Of a stretch of DNA of 64,000 nt, positions 55,748-64,000 are shown piece after piece. The notes below the pieces were generated by a model. The model made no database searches. It was not told the origin of the DNA and was given only the letters and a program-made list of their open reading frames with translations. How positions within the stretch are numbered: the stretch's first letter is position 1; each line of letters opens with the position of its first letter. The stretch is taken from assembly GCA_934248055.1 (NCBI GenBank), contig CAKQKI010000003.1, positions 124,001 to 188,000 of the forward strand, written 5' to 3'. The translations under genes were made by a program, and so were the position numbers. The stretch is from an uncultured Clostridia bacterium (GTDB lineage: Bacteria > Bacillota > Clostridia > Christensenellales > Borkfalkiaceae).

Positions 55748-58700
55748 TCAGACCTTTTCAACGCCTATAACGGCTTTATCGCCGCCGACGTTCAATTCTT
55801 TAACGTAACCTTTAACGTTATCCGTTTCCGTAATTTTTTCCGCAAGCACGACTTCGGCAATTTTATCTCCGCATTCCTTAAACGCCTTTTCTGCCATTCC
55901 GTTTGCGGAATAGTAAACGTTAATTCTGTCGGTAACTTCGAATCCCGCTTCTTTTCTCATGCTCTGAATTTTCGAAGTGATTTCTCTGAGCGCGCCTTCT
56001 TTTTCGAGTTCTTCGTCGATATTAGTATCGAGAACGACCGTTATTCCGTTTATTTGCGACGAAACAAAGCCTTCTTTACTCTCGGTGGAAATAAGAAGAT
56101 CGCTTTCGGTAAGTTCAACGTCCGTTCCGCCGAGATTTACCGTAACCGCTTTTCCTTCTTTCACGGTTTTTACTATTTCTTCGGCTTTATCGCCCGCGTT
56201 TTCGAGATAATTTTTAATAAGACCGAGTTTTGCGCCGTATTTAGGACCTAACGTTTTAAGTTGAGGTTTGAGTTTATACGAAACGAGACCCTTAGCGTCA
56301 GTAAGAAGTTCTACATTTTTAACGTTGAGTTCGTCACGCGCGATTTTAAGCAGGTCTTCGGTAAGATATTTCGTCTTTTCCGTCGCAACGTAAACCGTTC
56401 TGAGCGGCTGACGGTTTTTGATGTTAGCGGCGTTTCTCGCCGCGCGCCCCGCCACGACCACGTCGAGAACGACTTCCATTCCGTTTTCGAGAGCGGGATC
56501 GATCATACTTTCGTCCGCTTTCGGAAAATCGCAAAGGTGAACGGATACGGGTGCGTTTTTATAAAAATTCGGAACTAAATTTTTATAGATGCTTTCCGCC
56601 GTGAACGGAATGTACGGCGCGCAGATTTCAGACAGCGTTACCAGAATAGTGTAAAGCGTGGTATACGCGGCGATTTTATCGTCCGTCATATCCTTGCCCC
56701 AGTATCTTTCTCTGCCGCGACGGATATACCAGTTGGAAAGTTCGTCAACGTAATTCTGAATCATTCTCGACGTTTCGAAAATTTTATATTCGGAAAGCCC
56801 TTCGTCGACCTTTTTAACGAGAGTGTTGAGTTTTGAAAGCGCCCACTTGTCCATAAGCGAAAGCGCGCAATTTTTTATATCGTAACGAGACGGGTCGTAA
56901 TCGTCTATATCGGCGTAAAGAACGAAAAAGGCGTAAGCGTTCCATAACGTTCCCATAAACTTGCGCTGAACTTCCGAAACCGCTTCGGGATAGAAACGCG
57001 AAGGAAGCCACGGAGCAGAACCCGTATAGAAATACCACCTTACAGCGTCCGCGCCCTGCTTGTTCAAAACGCTCCACGGATCGACCACGTTCCCGAGATG
57101 CTTTGACATTTTTATGCCGTTTTTATCGTTTACGTGACCTAAAACTATACAGTTTTTAAACGGAGCGCAATCGAATAAAATAGTGGAAATAACGAGCAGA
57201 GTGTAAAACCAGCCGCGCGTCTGATCGATTGCTTCGCTGATAAAGTCCGCGGGGAATTCTTTATGGAAAAGTTCCTTGTTTTCAAACGGATAATGAAGTT
57301 GCGCAAACGGCATCGAACCCGAATCGAACCAGCAGTCGATAACGTCTTTCACTCTCGACATAGTGCCGCCGCATTCGCATTTAAAGGTGGGCTCGTCTAT
57401 ATACGGGCGGTGAAGTTCTATATCTTTATCGAGTCCGCAAAGGTCTTTGAGTTCTTTTCTGGAACCTATAACGTGAACTTTGCCGCACTTGTCGCACGTC
57501 CACACGGGAAGCGGCGTTCCCCAGTATCTCTCGCGGGAAAGACCCCAGTCGATAACGTTTTCCAAAAAGTTGCCCATTCTGCCCGTTTTAATCGTTTCGG
57601 GAATCCAGTTGACGGAATTGTTGGCCGCGATAAGCCTGTCTTTAACCGCGGTGGTTTTTATAAACCAACTGCTTCTCGCGTAATAAATAAGCGGAGTGTT
57701 GCAACGCCAGCAGAAAGGATAACTGTGCGTAAATTCCATAACTTTAAACAGTAAACCGCGGTTTTCGAGATCTTCGATTATGAGTTTGTCGGCGTCTTTT
57801 ACGAATACGCCCGCTAACTTACCGCATTCTTCGGTGAGTTTTCCGCGGGTATCCACGAGATTTACGAAAGACACGTCGTACTTTTTGCATACCCTTGAAT
57901 CGTCTTCGCCGAAAGCGGGAGCGTTGTGGACTATTCCCGTGCCGTCGTCAGTGGTAACGTAATCGTCAAGAACGCAGATATACGCTTTTTTGCCGGGTTC
58001 GGTCGAAGCGAAATCGTAAAGCGGCTCGTACTCCGCATATTCGTATTCCGATCCTTTTTTGACGGATAAAATTTCGTAATTTTCAAAAAGTTCGGGCGCG
58101 AGCGATTTTGCAAGAACGTAAACCGAGCCGTCTTCCGCTTTCAACTCGCAATAATCTTCGTTGCCGTTAAGACACAGCGCGACGTTTGAAGGAAGGGTCC
58201 AGGGAGTAGTCGTCCAGGCAAGAAAATATTTGTTCTTTTCCCCTTTTACTCTGAATTTTACGTATACCGATTTTTCGGTAACGTCTTTATACCCCTGCGC
58301 CACTTCGTGCGACGAAAGAGCCGTTCCGCAACGCGGACAGTAAGGAACGATTTTATACCCCTTGTAAAGCAATCCTTTTTTCCAGATTTCTTTAAGCGCC
58401 CACCATTCCGATTCGATGTAATCGTCGTGATAGGTAACGTACGGGTTATCCATATCGCACCAGTATCCGAGACGGTCGCTCATTTCTTTCCACTCGTTCG
58501 TGTATTTGAAAACGGAATCCTTGCACTGACGGATAAACGGCTCTATGCCGTATTTTTCTATATCCTGCTTGCCGTCAAGCCCGAGTTTTTTTTCTATTTC
58601 GAGTTCGACGGGCAGCCCGTGCGTATCCCAGCCCGCTTTTCTTAAAACGTGCTTTCCTTTCATCGTCTGATAACGCGGAATAATATCCTTCATAACGCGA

Positions 58701-58888
58701 GTTAAAACGTGACCTATATGCGGCTTGCCGTTTGCCGTCGGCGGGCCGTCGTAAAAACAGAATTCGGAATGACCTTCGTTCTTTTTGACGCTTTCTTCGA
58801 AAACGTGATTATCGTTCCAGAATTTTACAACGTTTTTTTCTCTTTCGAGAAAATCGAGATTCGTATCTACTTTTTCGTATTTGGACAT
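55748..58888 (-). CDS. ileS: Isoleucyl-tRNA synthetase (IleS2-type)
   Basis: 1046 residues. HIGH motif DGPPTANGKPHIGHVLTRVMKDIIPRY near residues 47-73, KMSK motif KMSKHLGNVVDPW near 593, editing domain, and C-terminal domains ending in a short soluble module. Length and details (CFYDGPPTANGKPH) fit the IleS2 class, which includes enzymes less sensitive to mupirocin. No T-box precedes it. Confidence 0.95.
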   Translation of the reverse strand: MSKYEKVDTNLDFLEREKNVVKFWNDNHVFEESVKKNEGHSEFCFYDGPPTANGKPHIGHVLTRVMKDIIPRYQTMKGKHVLRKAGWDTHGLPVELEIEKKLGLDGKQDIEKYGIEPFIRQCKDSVFKYTNEWKEMSDRLGYWCDMDNPYVTYHDDYIESEWWALKEIWKKGLLYKGYKIVPYCPRCGTALSSHEVAQGYKDVTEKSVYVKFRVKGEKNKYFLAWTTTPWTLPSNVALCLNGNEDYCELKAEDGSVYVLAKSLAPELFENYEILSVKKGSEYEYAEYEPLYDFASTEPGKKAYICVLDDYVTTDDGTGIVHNAPAFGEDDSRVCKKYDVSFVNLVDTRGKLTEECGKLAGVFVKDADKLIIEDLENRGLLFKVMEFTHSYPFCWRCNTPLIYYARSSWFIKTTAVKDRLIAANNSVNWIPETIKTGRMGNFLENVIDWGLSRERYWGTPLPVWTCDKCGKVHVIGSRKELKDLCGLDKDIELHRPYIDEPTFKCECGGTMSRVKDVIDCWFDSGSMPFAQLHYPFENKELFHKEFPADFISEAIDQTRGWFYTLLVISTILFDCAPFKNCIVLGHVNDKNGIKMSKHLGNVVDPWSVLNKQGADAVRWYFYTGSAPWLPSRFYPEAVSEVQRKFMGTLWNAYAFFVLYADIDDYDPSRYDIKNCALSLMDKWALSKLNTLVKKVDEGLSEYKIFETSRMIQNYVDELSNWYIRRGRERYWGKDMTDDKIAAYTTLYTILVTLSEICAPYIPFTAESIYKNLVPNFYKNAPVSVHLCDFPKADESMIDPALENGMEVVLDVVVAGRAARNAANIKNRQPLRTVYVATEKTKYLTEDLLKIARDELNVKNVELLTDAKGLVSYKLKPQLKTLGPKYGAKLGLIKNYLENAGDKAEEIVKTVKEGKAVTVNLGGTDVELTESDLLISTESKEGFVSSQINGITVVLDTNIDEELEKEGALREITSKIQSMRKEAGFEVTDRINVYYSANGMAEKAFKECGDKIAEVVLAEKITETDNVKGYVKELNVGGDKAVIGVEKV

Positions 58889-59010
58889 ATTCTCTCCGTG
58901 CGGTTATGTTTCGGGTGCGCGAAAACGGGCGAAAAACGGAAAAAACCGCGTTTAAAACTGTAATGCTTATATATTTTATCAAATTAACGCGTTTAAGTAA
59001 AGTAAAATGC

Positions 59011-59039
59011 TTGCAAAAATTCTCGTTTTATTATAAAAT
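59011..59039 (+). promoter_or_regulatory. SRP RNA promoter
   Basis: TTGCAA (59011-59016), 17 nt, TAAAAT (59034-59039). Confidence 0.65.
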
Positions 59040-59042
59040 AAA

Positions 59043-59312
59043 CTTGCTGCGATAGACGGGGAGTCAGCGGTGCCCTGTAACTTGCAATCCGCTACAGCAA
59101 GGTCGAACGTCCTTCGAGGTTTAATTCGTGGAAGGCAGAGCAGCGTAAGTGGCGTTGAAGATAAGGTCTTATGCAACGAGATCCCGCGAACCGTGTCAGG
59201 ATAGGAATATAGCAGCACTAAACGGTCAATTTCGTGTGCCATAAGGCAACCTTGTCCGAGCAGGCTGCGCTGTAAACGCTTCGGCGGGTTTTATCGGAAA
59301 GGATTCGCAGTT
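59043..59312 (+). ncRNA. ffs: Signal recognition particle RNA (large, Bacillus-type)
   Basis: About 270 nt matching Bacillus scRNA: Alu-domain start CTTGCTGCGATAG...GCGGTGCCCTGTA, central AAGTGGCGTTGAAG, and domain IV GTGTCAGGATAGGAAT then AGCAGCACTAAACGG, with canonical GGAA tetraloop (here A-T closing pairs) and AGCAGC bulge. 5' and 3' ends pair (CTTGCTGCGAT with ATTCGCAG). It directs membrane protein targeting with Ffh. Ends are approximate. Confidence 0.93.
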
Positions 59313-59324
59313 TTCGGATAAGTT

Positions 59325-59356
59325 CGGCAAAGATTGCGGTCTTTGCCGTTTATTTT
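59325..59356 (+). terminator. SRP RNA terminator
   Basis: Stem CGGCAAAGA / TCTTTGCCG (59325-59333, 59340-59348) with TTGCGG loop, followed by TTTATTTT. Confidence 0.85.
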
Positions 59357-59376
59357 AAATAAAATCGGGGTATGGC

Positions 59377-60039
59377 ATGATAAAAGAAAACGTAACCGAA
59401 TTACTGCGCGAGTTGTCTGTCGGAAACAATATGGGCGAAAAAATAACGCTCGTGGGGGCTACTAAATTCGTTCCCGCCGAAAATATCAACGAAGGAATAG
59501 AAGGGGGGCTTACCGACGCGGGCGAAAACAAGGCTCAGGAATTCAGAGATAAATATCCCCTTCTTCTGCCCGTCCGCTATCATTTTTTCGGCAGACTGCA
59601 AAAAAACAAAATAAAATATCTTATAGGCAAAGCGTTTTTGATTCAGAGCGTTGACGATAACTCTCTTATCGATGAAATCGACCGTCAGAGCGTTGCGGCG
59701 GGCGTTATAACGAATATTCTTTTGGAAGTCAATCTCGGCGAAGAACAAAAAGGCGGCTATCCGCTTGCGGAAATCGGAAACGCGTTAAAGTACGCGTCGC
59801 TTAAAAAAGGCGTTGCCGTAAAAGGTCTTATGGCGATGCTTCCCGAAGGAATAAGCGAAGAAGAAGGCGGAAAACTGCTTGACGAATTAAGAAAAACCTA
59901 CGACTTTTACAAGGAAAAATACGGTTTTTCGTATTTATCGGCGGGAATGTCGGGCGATTATCGGCTCGCTATAAAACACGGCTCGAATATGGTGAGAATA
60001 GGCACGAAAATATTCGGAAAAAGGAACTTGAATGTATAA
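59377..60039 (+). CDS. YggS-family PLP-binding protein
   Basis: 220 residues. The PLP-binding Lys lies in KITLVGATKFVPAENINEGI (ATK), with FGRLQKNKIKYLIGKA, then LLEVNLGEEQKGG, then GLMAMLP, and SAGMSGDYRLAIKHGSNMVRIGTKIFG. YggS/PLPBP proteins balance cellular PLP. It overlaps sepF by 8 nt, the standard dcw-end arrangement. A GGGG site precedes the ATG. Confidence 0.93.
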   Translation: MIKENVTELLRELSVGNNMGEKITLVGATKFVPAENINEGIEGGLTDAGENKAQEFRDKYPLLLPVRYHFFGRLQKNKIKYLIGKAFLIQSVDDNSLIDEIDRQSVAAGVITNILLEVNLGEEQKGGYPLAEIGNALKYASLKKGVAVKGLMAMLPEGISEEEGGKLLDELRKTYDFYKEKYGFSYLSAGMSGDYRLAIKHGSNMVRIGTKIFGKRNLNV

Positions 60040-60271
60040 ATTTTTTCAGGAAAAAGGCACGGAAGAAATTAAAACGTTTTATCCCGAAAATCTTGAAGAA
60101 ATCAGCGGAATAATAGACTATATGAAAACCGCGGCGGCGATAATTTCGTTAAACGTTCTGCCGCCGAAATCGAAACAACGCGCTCTCGATATAATAACGG
60201 GCGCAACGGTTGCGCTCGGCAATAAAATATGCCCGCTCAGCGCGGATAATTATTTGGCGTTTAAAGAATAA
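60032..60271 (+). CDS. sepF: Cell division protein SepF
   Basis: 79 residues, on the short side of the family, because the N-terminal membrane-binding helix is largely missing. IKTFYPENLEEISGIIDYMKTAAAIISLNVLPPKSKQRALDIITGATVALGN is the SepF core, including the G in GATVALG. SepF binds FtsZ and can replace FtsA. It overlaps yggS. Confidence 0.9.
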   Translation: MYKFFQEKGTEEIKTFYPENLEEISGIIDYMKTAAAIISLNVLPPKSKQRALDIITGATVALGNKICPLSADNYLAFKE

Positions 60272-60331
60272 CGGTTATCTGTAAAACGTTAAATGCAAAG
60301 CAAAAATAAGGACGGCAAAGTGCGTCCCCAT

Positions 60332-60593
60332 TAGGGATTTTTTAGTACATTGTAAAAGGGTAGCAAATTTTGCTACCCTTTGTCTTTTTTGCTTTTCAAA
60401 CAGTTATATTTTCAGAACAAGTCTAAAAGTTATATTTCGACTTTCAGCCGAAGTTATATTATATTTGCCTTAACTTCTCTCGAAGAGAGAAATAACACTT
60501 TGCTGAAAGCAAAATATAACTGCGTTAGCAATATAACTTGCCGTAGGGCAAATATAGTTGCGGCGTAGCAATAAATCCCTATCGCTACGCCGC
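60332..60593. repeat. Palindromic repeat element built of ATATAACTT-type units
   Basis: Ends TAGGGATTT (60332-60340) and AAATCCCTA (60573-60581). Interior: three AGTTATATT motifs at about 60400, 60428 and 60451, then three opposing AAATATAACT motifs at about 60511, 60533 and 60551, each separated by a small GC hairpin (GCGTTAGC, TGCCGTAGGGCA, GCGGCGTAGC). Beyond it, GCGGCGTAGC (60560-60569) pairs with GCTACGCCGC (60584-60593). No ORF. The arrangement is a mirror of tandem units around a centre near 60483. Confidence 0.7.
60355..60390 (+). terminator. Terminator of yggS-sepF
   Basis: Stem AAAGGGTAGCA / TGCTACCCTTT (60355-60365, 60371-60381) with AATTT loop, then GTCTTTTTTG. Confidence 0.85.
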
Positions 60594-60617
60594 TAACAGC
60601 CGCCCTTTTTTAAAAAA

Positions 60618-62024
60618 TTATTTGTTTTTTATGTATTCGTCAATCGCTTTAGCGGCAATTTTGCCCGCGCCCATTGCGGAAATAACCGTAGACGCGCCCG
60701 TTACGGCGTCGCCGCCCGCATAAACGCCCGTTTTCGACGTAAGCCCGTCTTCGTTTACGATAATACCGCCGCGTTTATTAACTTCAAGTCCTTTCGTGGT
60801 ATCTTTTATAAGCGGATTAGGCGAAGTGCCTATAGCCATAATAACCACGTCTGCACTCTCTTCGAATTCGCTGCCTTCTATCACTACGGGGCGGCGGCGA
60901 CCGTTTTCGTCGGGTTCGCCGAGTTTCATTTTAACGCATACGATACTCTTAACGAAGCCGTTCATGGGGTCGCGCCTGTCGTCAGGGTTAAAATAACCTT
61001 TTATTTCGACGGGATTAGTAAGCAGATTGAAAATAACGCCTTCTTCTATCGCGTTTTCGACTTCTTCTCTTCTTGCGGGGAGTTCTTCCATAGATCTGCG
61101 ATACACTATCGTTACTTTTTCCGCTCCGAGTCTTAACGCCGTACGCGCCGCGTCCATAGCGACGTTTCCGCCGCCGACCACGGCAACGTTTTTGCCGCGC
61201 ATTATGGGAGTAGACCCGCTTTTATACGCTTTCATAAGGTTGCTTCTCGTTAAAAATTCGTTTGCCGAATATACGCCTTTTAACGACTCGCCGGGAATAT
61301 TCATAAAGTTGGGAAGCCCCGCGCCCGAGCCTATGAACACGGCTTCGTATCCCCTGTCGAAAAGTTCGTCTACGGTAAGGGTTTTACCTATAACCACGTC
61401 GTGCATAAACTCGACGCCGTAGCCGCGGAGTTTTTCAACTTCGCTTTTAACTATGCTTTTGGGGAGCCTGAATTCGGGAATTCCGTAAACGAGAACGCCG
61501 CCTTCGGTATGTAACGCTTCGAAAACGGTAACTTTATATCCTTCCTTTGCAAGGTCGCCCGCCGCCGTCAGACCCGACGGACCCGAGCCGACTATTGCGA
61601 CTTTATGCCCGTTATCGCTTTTTATTTTAACGCTTTGGTCGCGCGCGTTGTCGGCAACGTATCTTTCAAGTCTGCCTATGCCTACGGGTTCTCCTTTAAT
61701 TCCTCGAACGCATTTCGCTTCGCACTGAGTTTCCTGCGGGCAAACTCTTCCGCAGATTGCGGGGAGCGACGACGTTTCCGATATAACCGCGTAAGCGCCG
61801 TCGATATCGTTTTCTTTTATTTTTCTTATAAACGCGGGAATATCAACCGCTACCGGGCAACCCGTTACGCACGCGGGATTTTTACAGTCAAGACACCTTG
61901 CCGCTTCTTCCGAAGCGAGCGCTTCGGTGTAACCGAGCGCAACTTCTTCAAAGTTTTTTGCTCTCGCTTCGGGGTTTTGCATCGGCATTTCGTTCTTTTT
62001 TAAACTCATATTGAATTTAGCCAT
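60618..62024 (-). CDS. gltA: NADPH-dependent glutamate synthase small subunit / NfnB-like
   Basis: 468 residues. Cys-rich N-terminus (CLDCKNPACVTGCPV, CGRVCPQETQCEAKCVRG) binds two [4Fe-4S] clusters; then GSGPSGLTAAGDLAKEGYKVTVFE (FAD) and GGGNVAMDAARTALRLGA (NAD(P)). With NfnA below it forms the electron-bifurcating NADH-dependent ferredoxin:NADP+ oxidoreductase of Clostridia. It overlaps nfnA by 8 nt. Confidence 0.92.
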   Translation of the reverse strand: MAKFNMSLKKNEMPMQNPEARAKNFEEVALGYTEALASEEAARCLDCKNPACVTGCPVAVDIPAFIRKIKENDIDGAYAVISETSSLPAICGRVCPQETQCEAKCVRGIKGEPVGIGRLERYVADNARDQSVKIKSDNGHKVAIVGSGPSGLTAAGDLAKEGYKVTVFEALHTEGGVLVYGIPEFRLPKSIVKSEVEKLRGYGVEFMHDVVIGKTLTVDELFDRGYEAVFIGSGAGLPNFMNIPGESLKGVYSANEFLTRSNLMKAYKSGSTPIMRGKNVAVVGGGNVAMDAARTALRLGAEKVTIVYRRSMEELPARREEVENAIEEGVIFNLLTNPVEIKGYFNPDDRRDPMNGFVKSIVCVKMKLGEPDENGRRRPVVIEGSEFEESADVVIMAIGTSPNPLIKDTTKGLEVNKRGGIIVNEDGLTSKTGVYAGGDAVTGASTVISAMGAGKIAAKAIDEYIKNK

Positions 62025-62880
62025 CGTTCTTTTCCCCCTTCTTTAAAAGATTACACGTTTCTTCAAACGCCTTTCTCTCGAAATCTTTATAAATCGCCCC
62101 GCGTGACATCGCTTCGTCGAAATCCACTTCGTAAGCGTTGAAATCGGGACCGTCCACGCACGCGAATTTAGTCACCTTTTCGCCGTTTTTAATAAGAGTA
62201 AGACGGCAACCGCCGCACATACCCGTACCGTCAATCATAATCGGGTTCATCGAAACTTCGCACGGAATTCCCGACGGTTTAACCGCCTGTGTTACGAATT
62301 TCATCATTATAACGGGACCTATCGCGATAACTTTATCGAACGTTTGACCCGCCGCAAGCATATCGTTGATGGGAGCGCATACGTTGCCGTGAACGCCGTA
62401 AGACCCGTCGTCGGTCATAACGTAAAGTTTTTCGGACGCGTTTCTGAATTCGTTTTCGAGAATAACGAGATCTTTCGTTCTGAAACCTATAACGGACGTG
62501 ACTTTCGCGCCGAGTTCTTTGAGTTTTTCGGCTACGGGAAGCGCAATCGCGCAACCTACGCCGCCGCCCACTATCAGAACGTTTTTAAGCCCGTCAAGTT
62601 CCGAAGCCTTTCCGAGCGGACCTACGAAATCCGTAATATACTCTCCTTCGTTTTTCGCATTCAGAAGAGCCGTCGTCGCGCCGACTATCTGGAAAATAAT
62701 CGTAACGCTGCCTTTTTCGCGGTCGTAACCCGCAATGGTAAGCGGAATACGTTCGCCGTCGTCGTTCACCCTTAAAATAATAAATTGCCCCGGCTCGGCT
62801 TTTTCGGCAACGAGCGGCGCGTCTATTTTCATAAGAGTTACGGTTGAATTAAGAGATTCTTTTTTTAGTATCTTAAACAT
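62017..62880 (-). CDS. nfnA: NfnA-like FAD/NAD-binding and [2Fe-2S] subunit
   Basis: 287 residues. PGQFIILRVNDDGERIPLTIAGYD (FAD), VLIVGGGVGCAIALPVAEKLKELG (NAD) and the C-terminal CGGCRLTLIKNGEKVTKFACVDGPDFNA ([2Fe-2S] Cys). Such subunits occur in NfnA and in dihydroorotate dehydrogenase (PyrK). The neighbour makes NfnA the best call. ATG 62880 has AAGGAG upstream. Confidence 0.88.
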   Translation of the reverse strand: MFKILKKESLNSTVTLMKIDAPLVAEKAEPGQFIILRVNDDGERIPLTIAGYDREKGSVTIIFQIVGATTALLNAKNEGEYITDFVGPLGKASELDGLKNVLIVGGGVGCAIALPVAEKLKELGAKVTSVIGFRTKDLVILENEFRNASEKLYVMTDDGSYGVHGNVCAPINDMLAAGQTFDKVIAIGPVIMMKFVTQAVKPSGIPCEVSMNPIMIDGTGMCGGCRLTLIKNGEKVTKFACVDGPDFNAYEVDFDEAMSRGAIYKDFERKAFEETCNLLKKGEKNDG

Positions 62881-62966
62881 TTTCGCTCCTTGTAGCGCAA
62901 AATACGCATACACCTTTAATATTGTATCATAATTACATAAAAAAGCAAATCAAATAGCGTAAAAAC

Positions 62967-62995
62967 TTGACAAATTCTGCGGTAAAGTTTAAAAT
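62967..62995 (+). promoter_or_regulatory. degV promoter
   Basis: TTGACA (62967-62972), 17 nt, TAAAAT (62990-62995). Confidence 0.8.
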
Positions 62996-63043
62996 GCAGT
63001 GTATAAAGCCTTTTATAAAACATAAGGCTCAGCGAGGTATAAC

Positions 63044-63889
63044 ATGAAAATTGCCATCACGTGCGACAGCGTAGTCGACCTTACCGAAGAATTAAAGAAA
63101 AAATACGATATAAAGGTTGTTCCTTTAAAAATTCTGCTCGGCGACACCGAGTATACCGACGGCGACATAAAAAACGCCGAACTTTTCGAATACGTTAACA
63201 AAACCGGCGTGCTTCCCAAAACGAGCGCCGTGAACGAAGAAACTTTCAACGACTTTTTCTCGGAAATTTTAAAGGAATACGACGCTATCGTTCATCTCGA
63301 TATTTCGTCCGAAATGTCCGCTACTTACAATAACGCGGTTGCGGCGGCTGCAAAATTCGGTGATAAAATCGAAGTAATAGACAGCCGCTCTTTATCTACG
63401 GGTATCGCTCTGCTTGCCATTTACGCGAGAAAACTTACCGAAACGGAAAGCGATATTAAAGTTATAGCCGAAAAGGTTAAATCGCGCGTAAATAAAGTTC
63501 AGGCGAGTTTCGTTATCGAACGGCTTGACTTTTTGTATAAAGGCGGCAGATGTTCGAGCCTTCAACTTCTCGGAGCGAACATTTTAAAACTCCGCCCGCA
63601 GATTATCGTTAAAGACGGTAAAATGGGTAGTTACAAGAAATATCGCGGCACTATGGCGTCAGTCGTTTCGAGATACTGCGCCGATACTTTAAACGAATTC
63701 AACCATCCCGACAAATCGATTATTTTTATAACTTACAGTTCCGCAACGCCCGAAATGATAAAAGCCGCGCACGAAGTGATTGACGGTTACGGCTTTGAAA
63801 ACGTTTACGAAACGGTTGCGGGCGGCACCGTTTCGAGCCATTGCGGCGGCAACACTCTCGGCATACTGTATATTAACGACGCCGAATAA
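63044..63889 (+). CDS. DegV-family fatty-acid-binding protein
   Basis: 281 residues. ITCDSVVDLTEELKKKYDIKVVPLKILLGDTEYTDG, LDISSEMSATYNNAVAAA, IDSRSLSTGIALL and the C-terminal HCGGNTLGILY are typical of DegV. Such proteins bind fatty acids (FakB) for FakA phosphorylation; FakA is not in the window. AGCGAGG precedes the ATG. Confidence 0.92.
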   Translation: MKIAITCDSVVDLTEELKKKYDIKVVPLKILLGDTEYTDGDIKNAELFEYVNKTGVLPKTSAVNEETFNDFFSEILKEYDAIVHLDISSEMSATYNNAVAAAAKFGDKIEVIDSRSLSTGIALLAIYARKLTETESDIKVIAEKVKSRVNKVQASFVIERLDFLYKGGRCSSLQLLGANILKLRPQIIVKDGKMGSYKKYRGTMASVVSRYCADTLNEFNHPDKSIIFITYSSATPEMIKAAHEVIDGYGFENVYETVAGGTVSSHCGGNTLGILYINDAE

Positions 63890-63894
63890 TCGCA

Positions 63895-64000
63895 ATGATA
63901 GAATATCCCGCAGAATTTTTTGACGCGAAAGCCACTCTGGAATGCGGTCAGGTGTTTCGCTTTACCCCTTCGGACGACGGTTTTACTCTTATATCCGACG
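63895..64000 (+). CDS. 8-oxoguanine DNA glycosylase-like protein, N-terminal fragment (runs off window)
   Basis: The first 35 codons: MIEYPAEFFDAKATLECGQV followed by FRFTPSDDGFTLISD. The segment DAKATLECGQVFRF matches the N-terminal OGG domain. The catalytic Lys region is outside the window. It starts 6 nt after degV, likely in one operon. Confidence 0.7.
   Translation, partial: MIEYPAEFFDAKATLECGQVFRFTPSDDGFTLISD

Noticed and set aside
58889..59010. Possible T-box riboswitch upstream of ileS
   Set aside because: No T-box core (GGTGGNACCGCG), no specifier loop and no terminator could be found in the 120 bp upstream.
1..64000. CRISPR arrays, prophage or large transposons
   Set aside because: No regularly spaced direct repeats with unique spacers, no cas genes, no integrase, capsid or transposase genes were seen.

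Overview
The window reads as chromosomal DNA of an anaerobic, Gram-positive Clostridia-like bacterium (Bacillota). The evidence is anaerobic ribonucleotide reductase, rubrerythrin, an NfnAB-type transhydrogenase pair, SpoIIE and a PdaB-like deacetylase (spore-former lineage), a Bacillus-type large SRP RNA, ECF vitamin transporters, MinDE plus SepF, and clear TTGACA-17-TATAAT promoters. Nothing in the sequence fixes genus or species. There is no prophage, no transposase gene and no CRISPR array; mobile DNA is limited to short non-autonomous inverted-repeat elements.

Layout. 1-7.2 kb: minus-strand nrdD (cut by the window edge) with an NrdR-type box, a large foldase-like lipoprotein, mfd and pth. 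7.2-13.3 kb: plus-strand galK, spoIIE, a small membrane protein and a nifS-nifU Fe-S pair. 13.3-20.8 kb: minE-minD, an ABC exporter, rhamnulokinase, TtcA-like tRNA thiolase, Sm_multidrug_ex protein and a MATE pump. 20.9-24.8 kb: metNIQ-cysK, preceded by a 34-codon Met/Cys-rich leader ORF and an intrinsic terminator. 24.8-34.5 kb: ECF S component divergent from a short MocR regulator, an FAD enzyme, an HNH-like protein, a TetR-ABC cassette, an HprK-like/PqqD/S24-peptidase trio, an SSB-like protein and a polysaccharide deacetylase. 34.7-38.2 kb: tRNA-Gly, the MsmK/UgpC sugar ATPase, a structured leader with an OTCase-like pseudoenzyme, a 293-bp MITE and RNase P RNA. 38.2-44.4 kb: ddl, membrane-fused murF, alpha/beta hydrolase, rimI, tsaB, tsaE, then an FMN-riboswitch-controlled ribU and a second inverted-repeat element. 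44.4-54 kb: DeoC-like pseudoenzyme, rsfS, nadD-yqeK fusion, rubrerythrin, recF/dnaA (divergent), mnmG and three small proteins. 54-64 kb: RluA, an RlmI-like methyltransferase, ileS, SRP RNA, yggS-sepF, a palindromic repeat element, the NfnAB pair, DegV and the start of an OGG-like glycosylase.

How it works together: most of the window is housekeeping (DNA replication and repair, tRNA modification through TsaB/TsaE/MnmG/TtcA, peptidoglycan precursor ligation through Ddl/MurF, division through MinDE/SepF, Fe-S assembly, sulfur amino-acid supply). The main novelty is regulatory: (i) a candidate Met/Cys leader-peptide attenuator in front of metNIQ-cysK; (ii) several genes whose -10 box lies 6-9 nt from the ATG with no Shine-Dalgarno, implying leaderless mRNAs; (iii) promoters with an inverted repeat starting at about +1; (iv) a long structured leader before an enzyme-dead OTCase homologue; and (v) families of short palindromic intergenic repeats.
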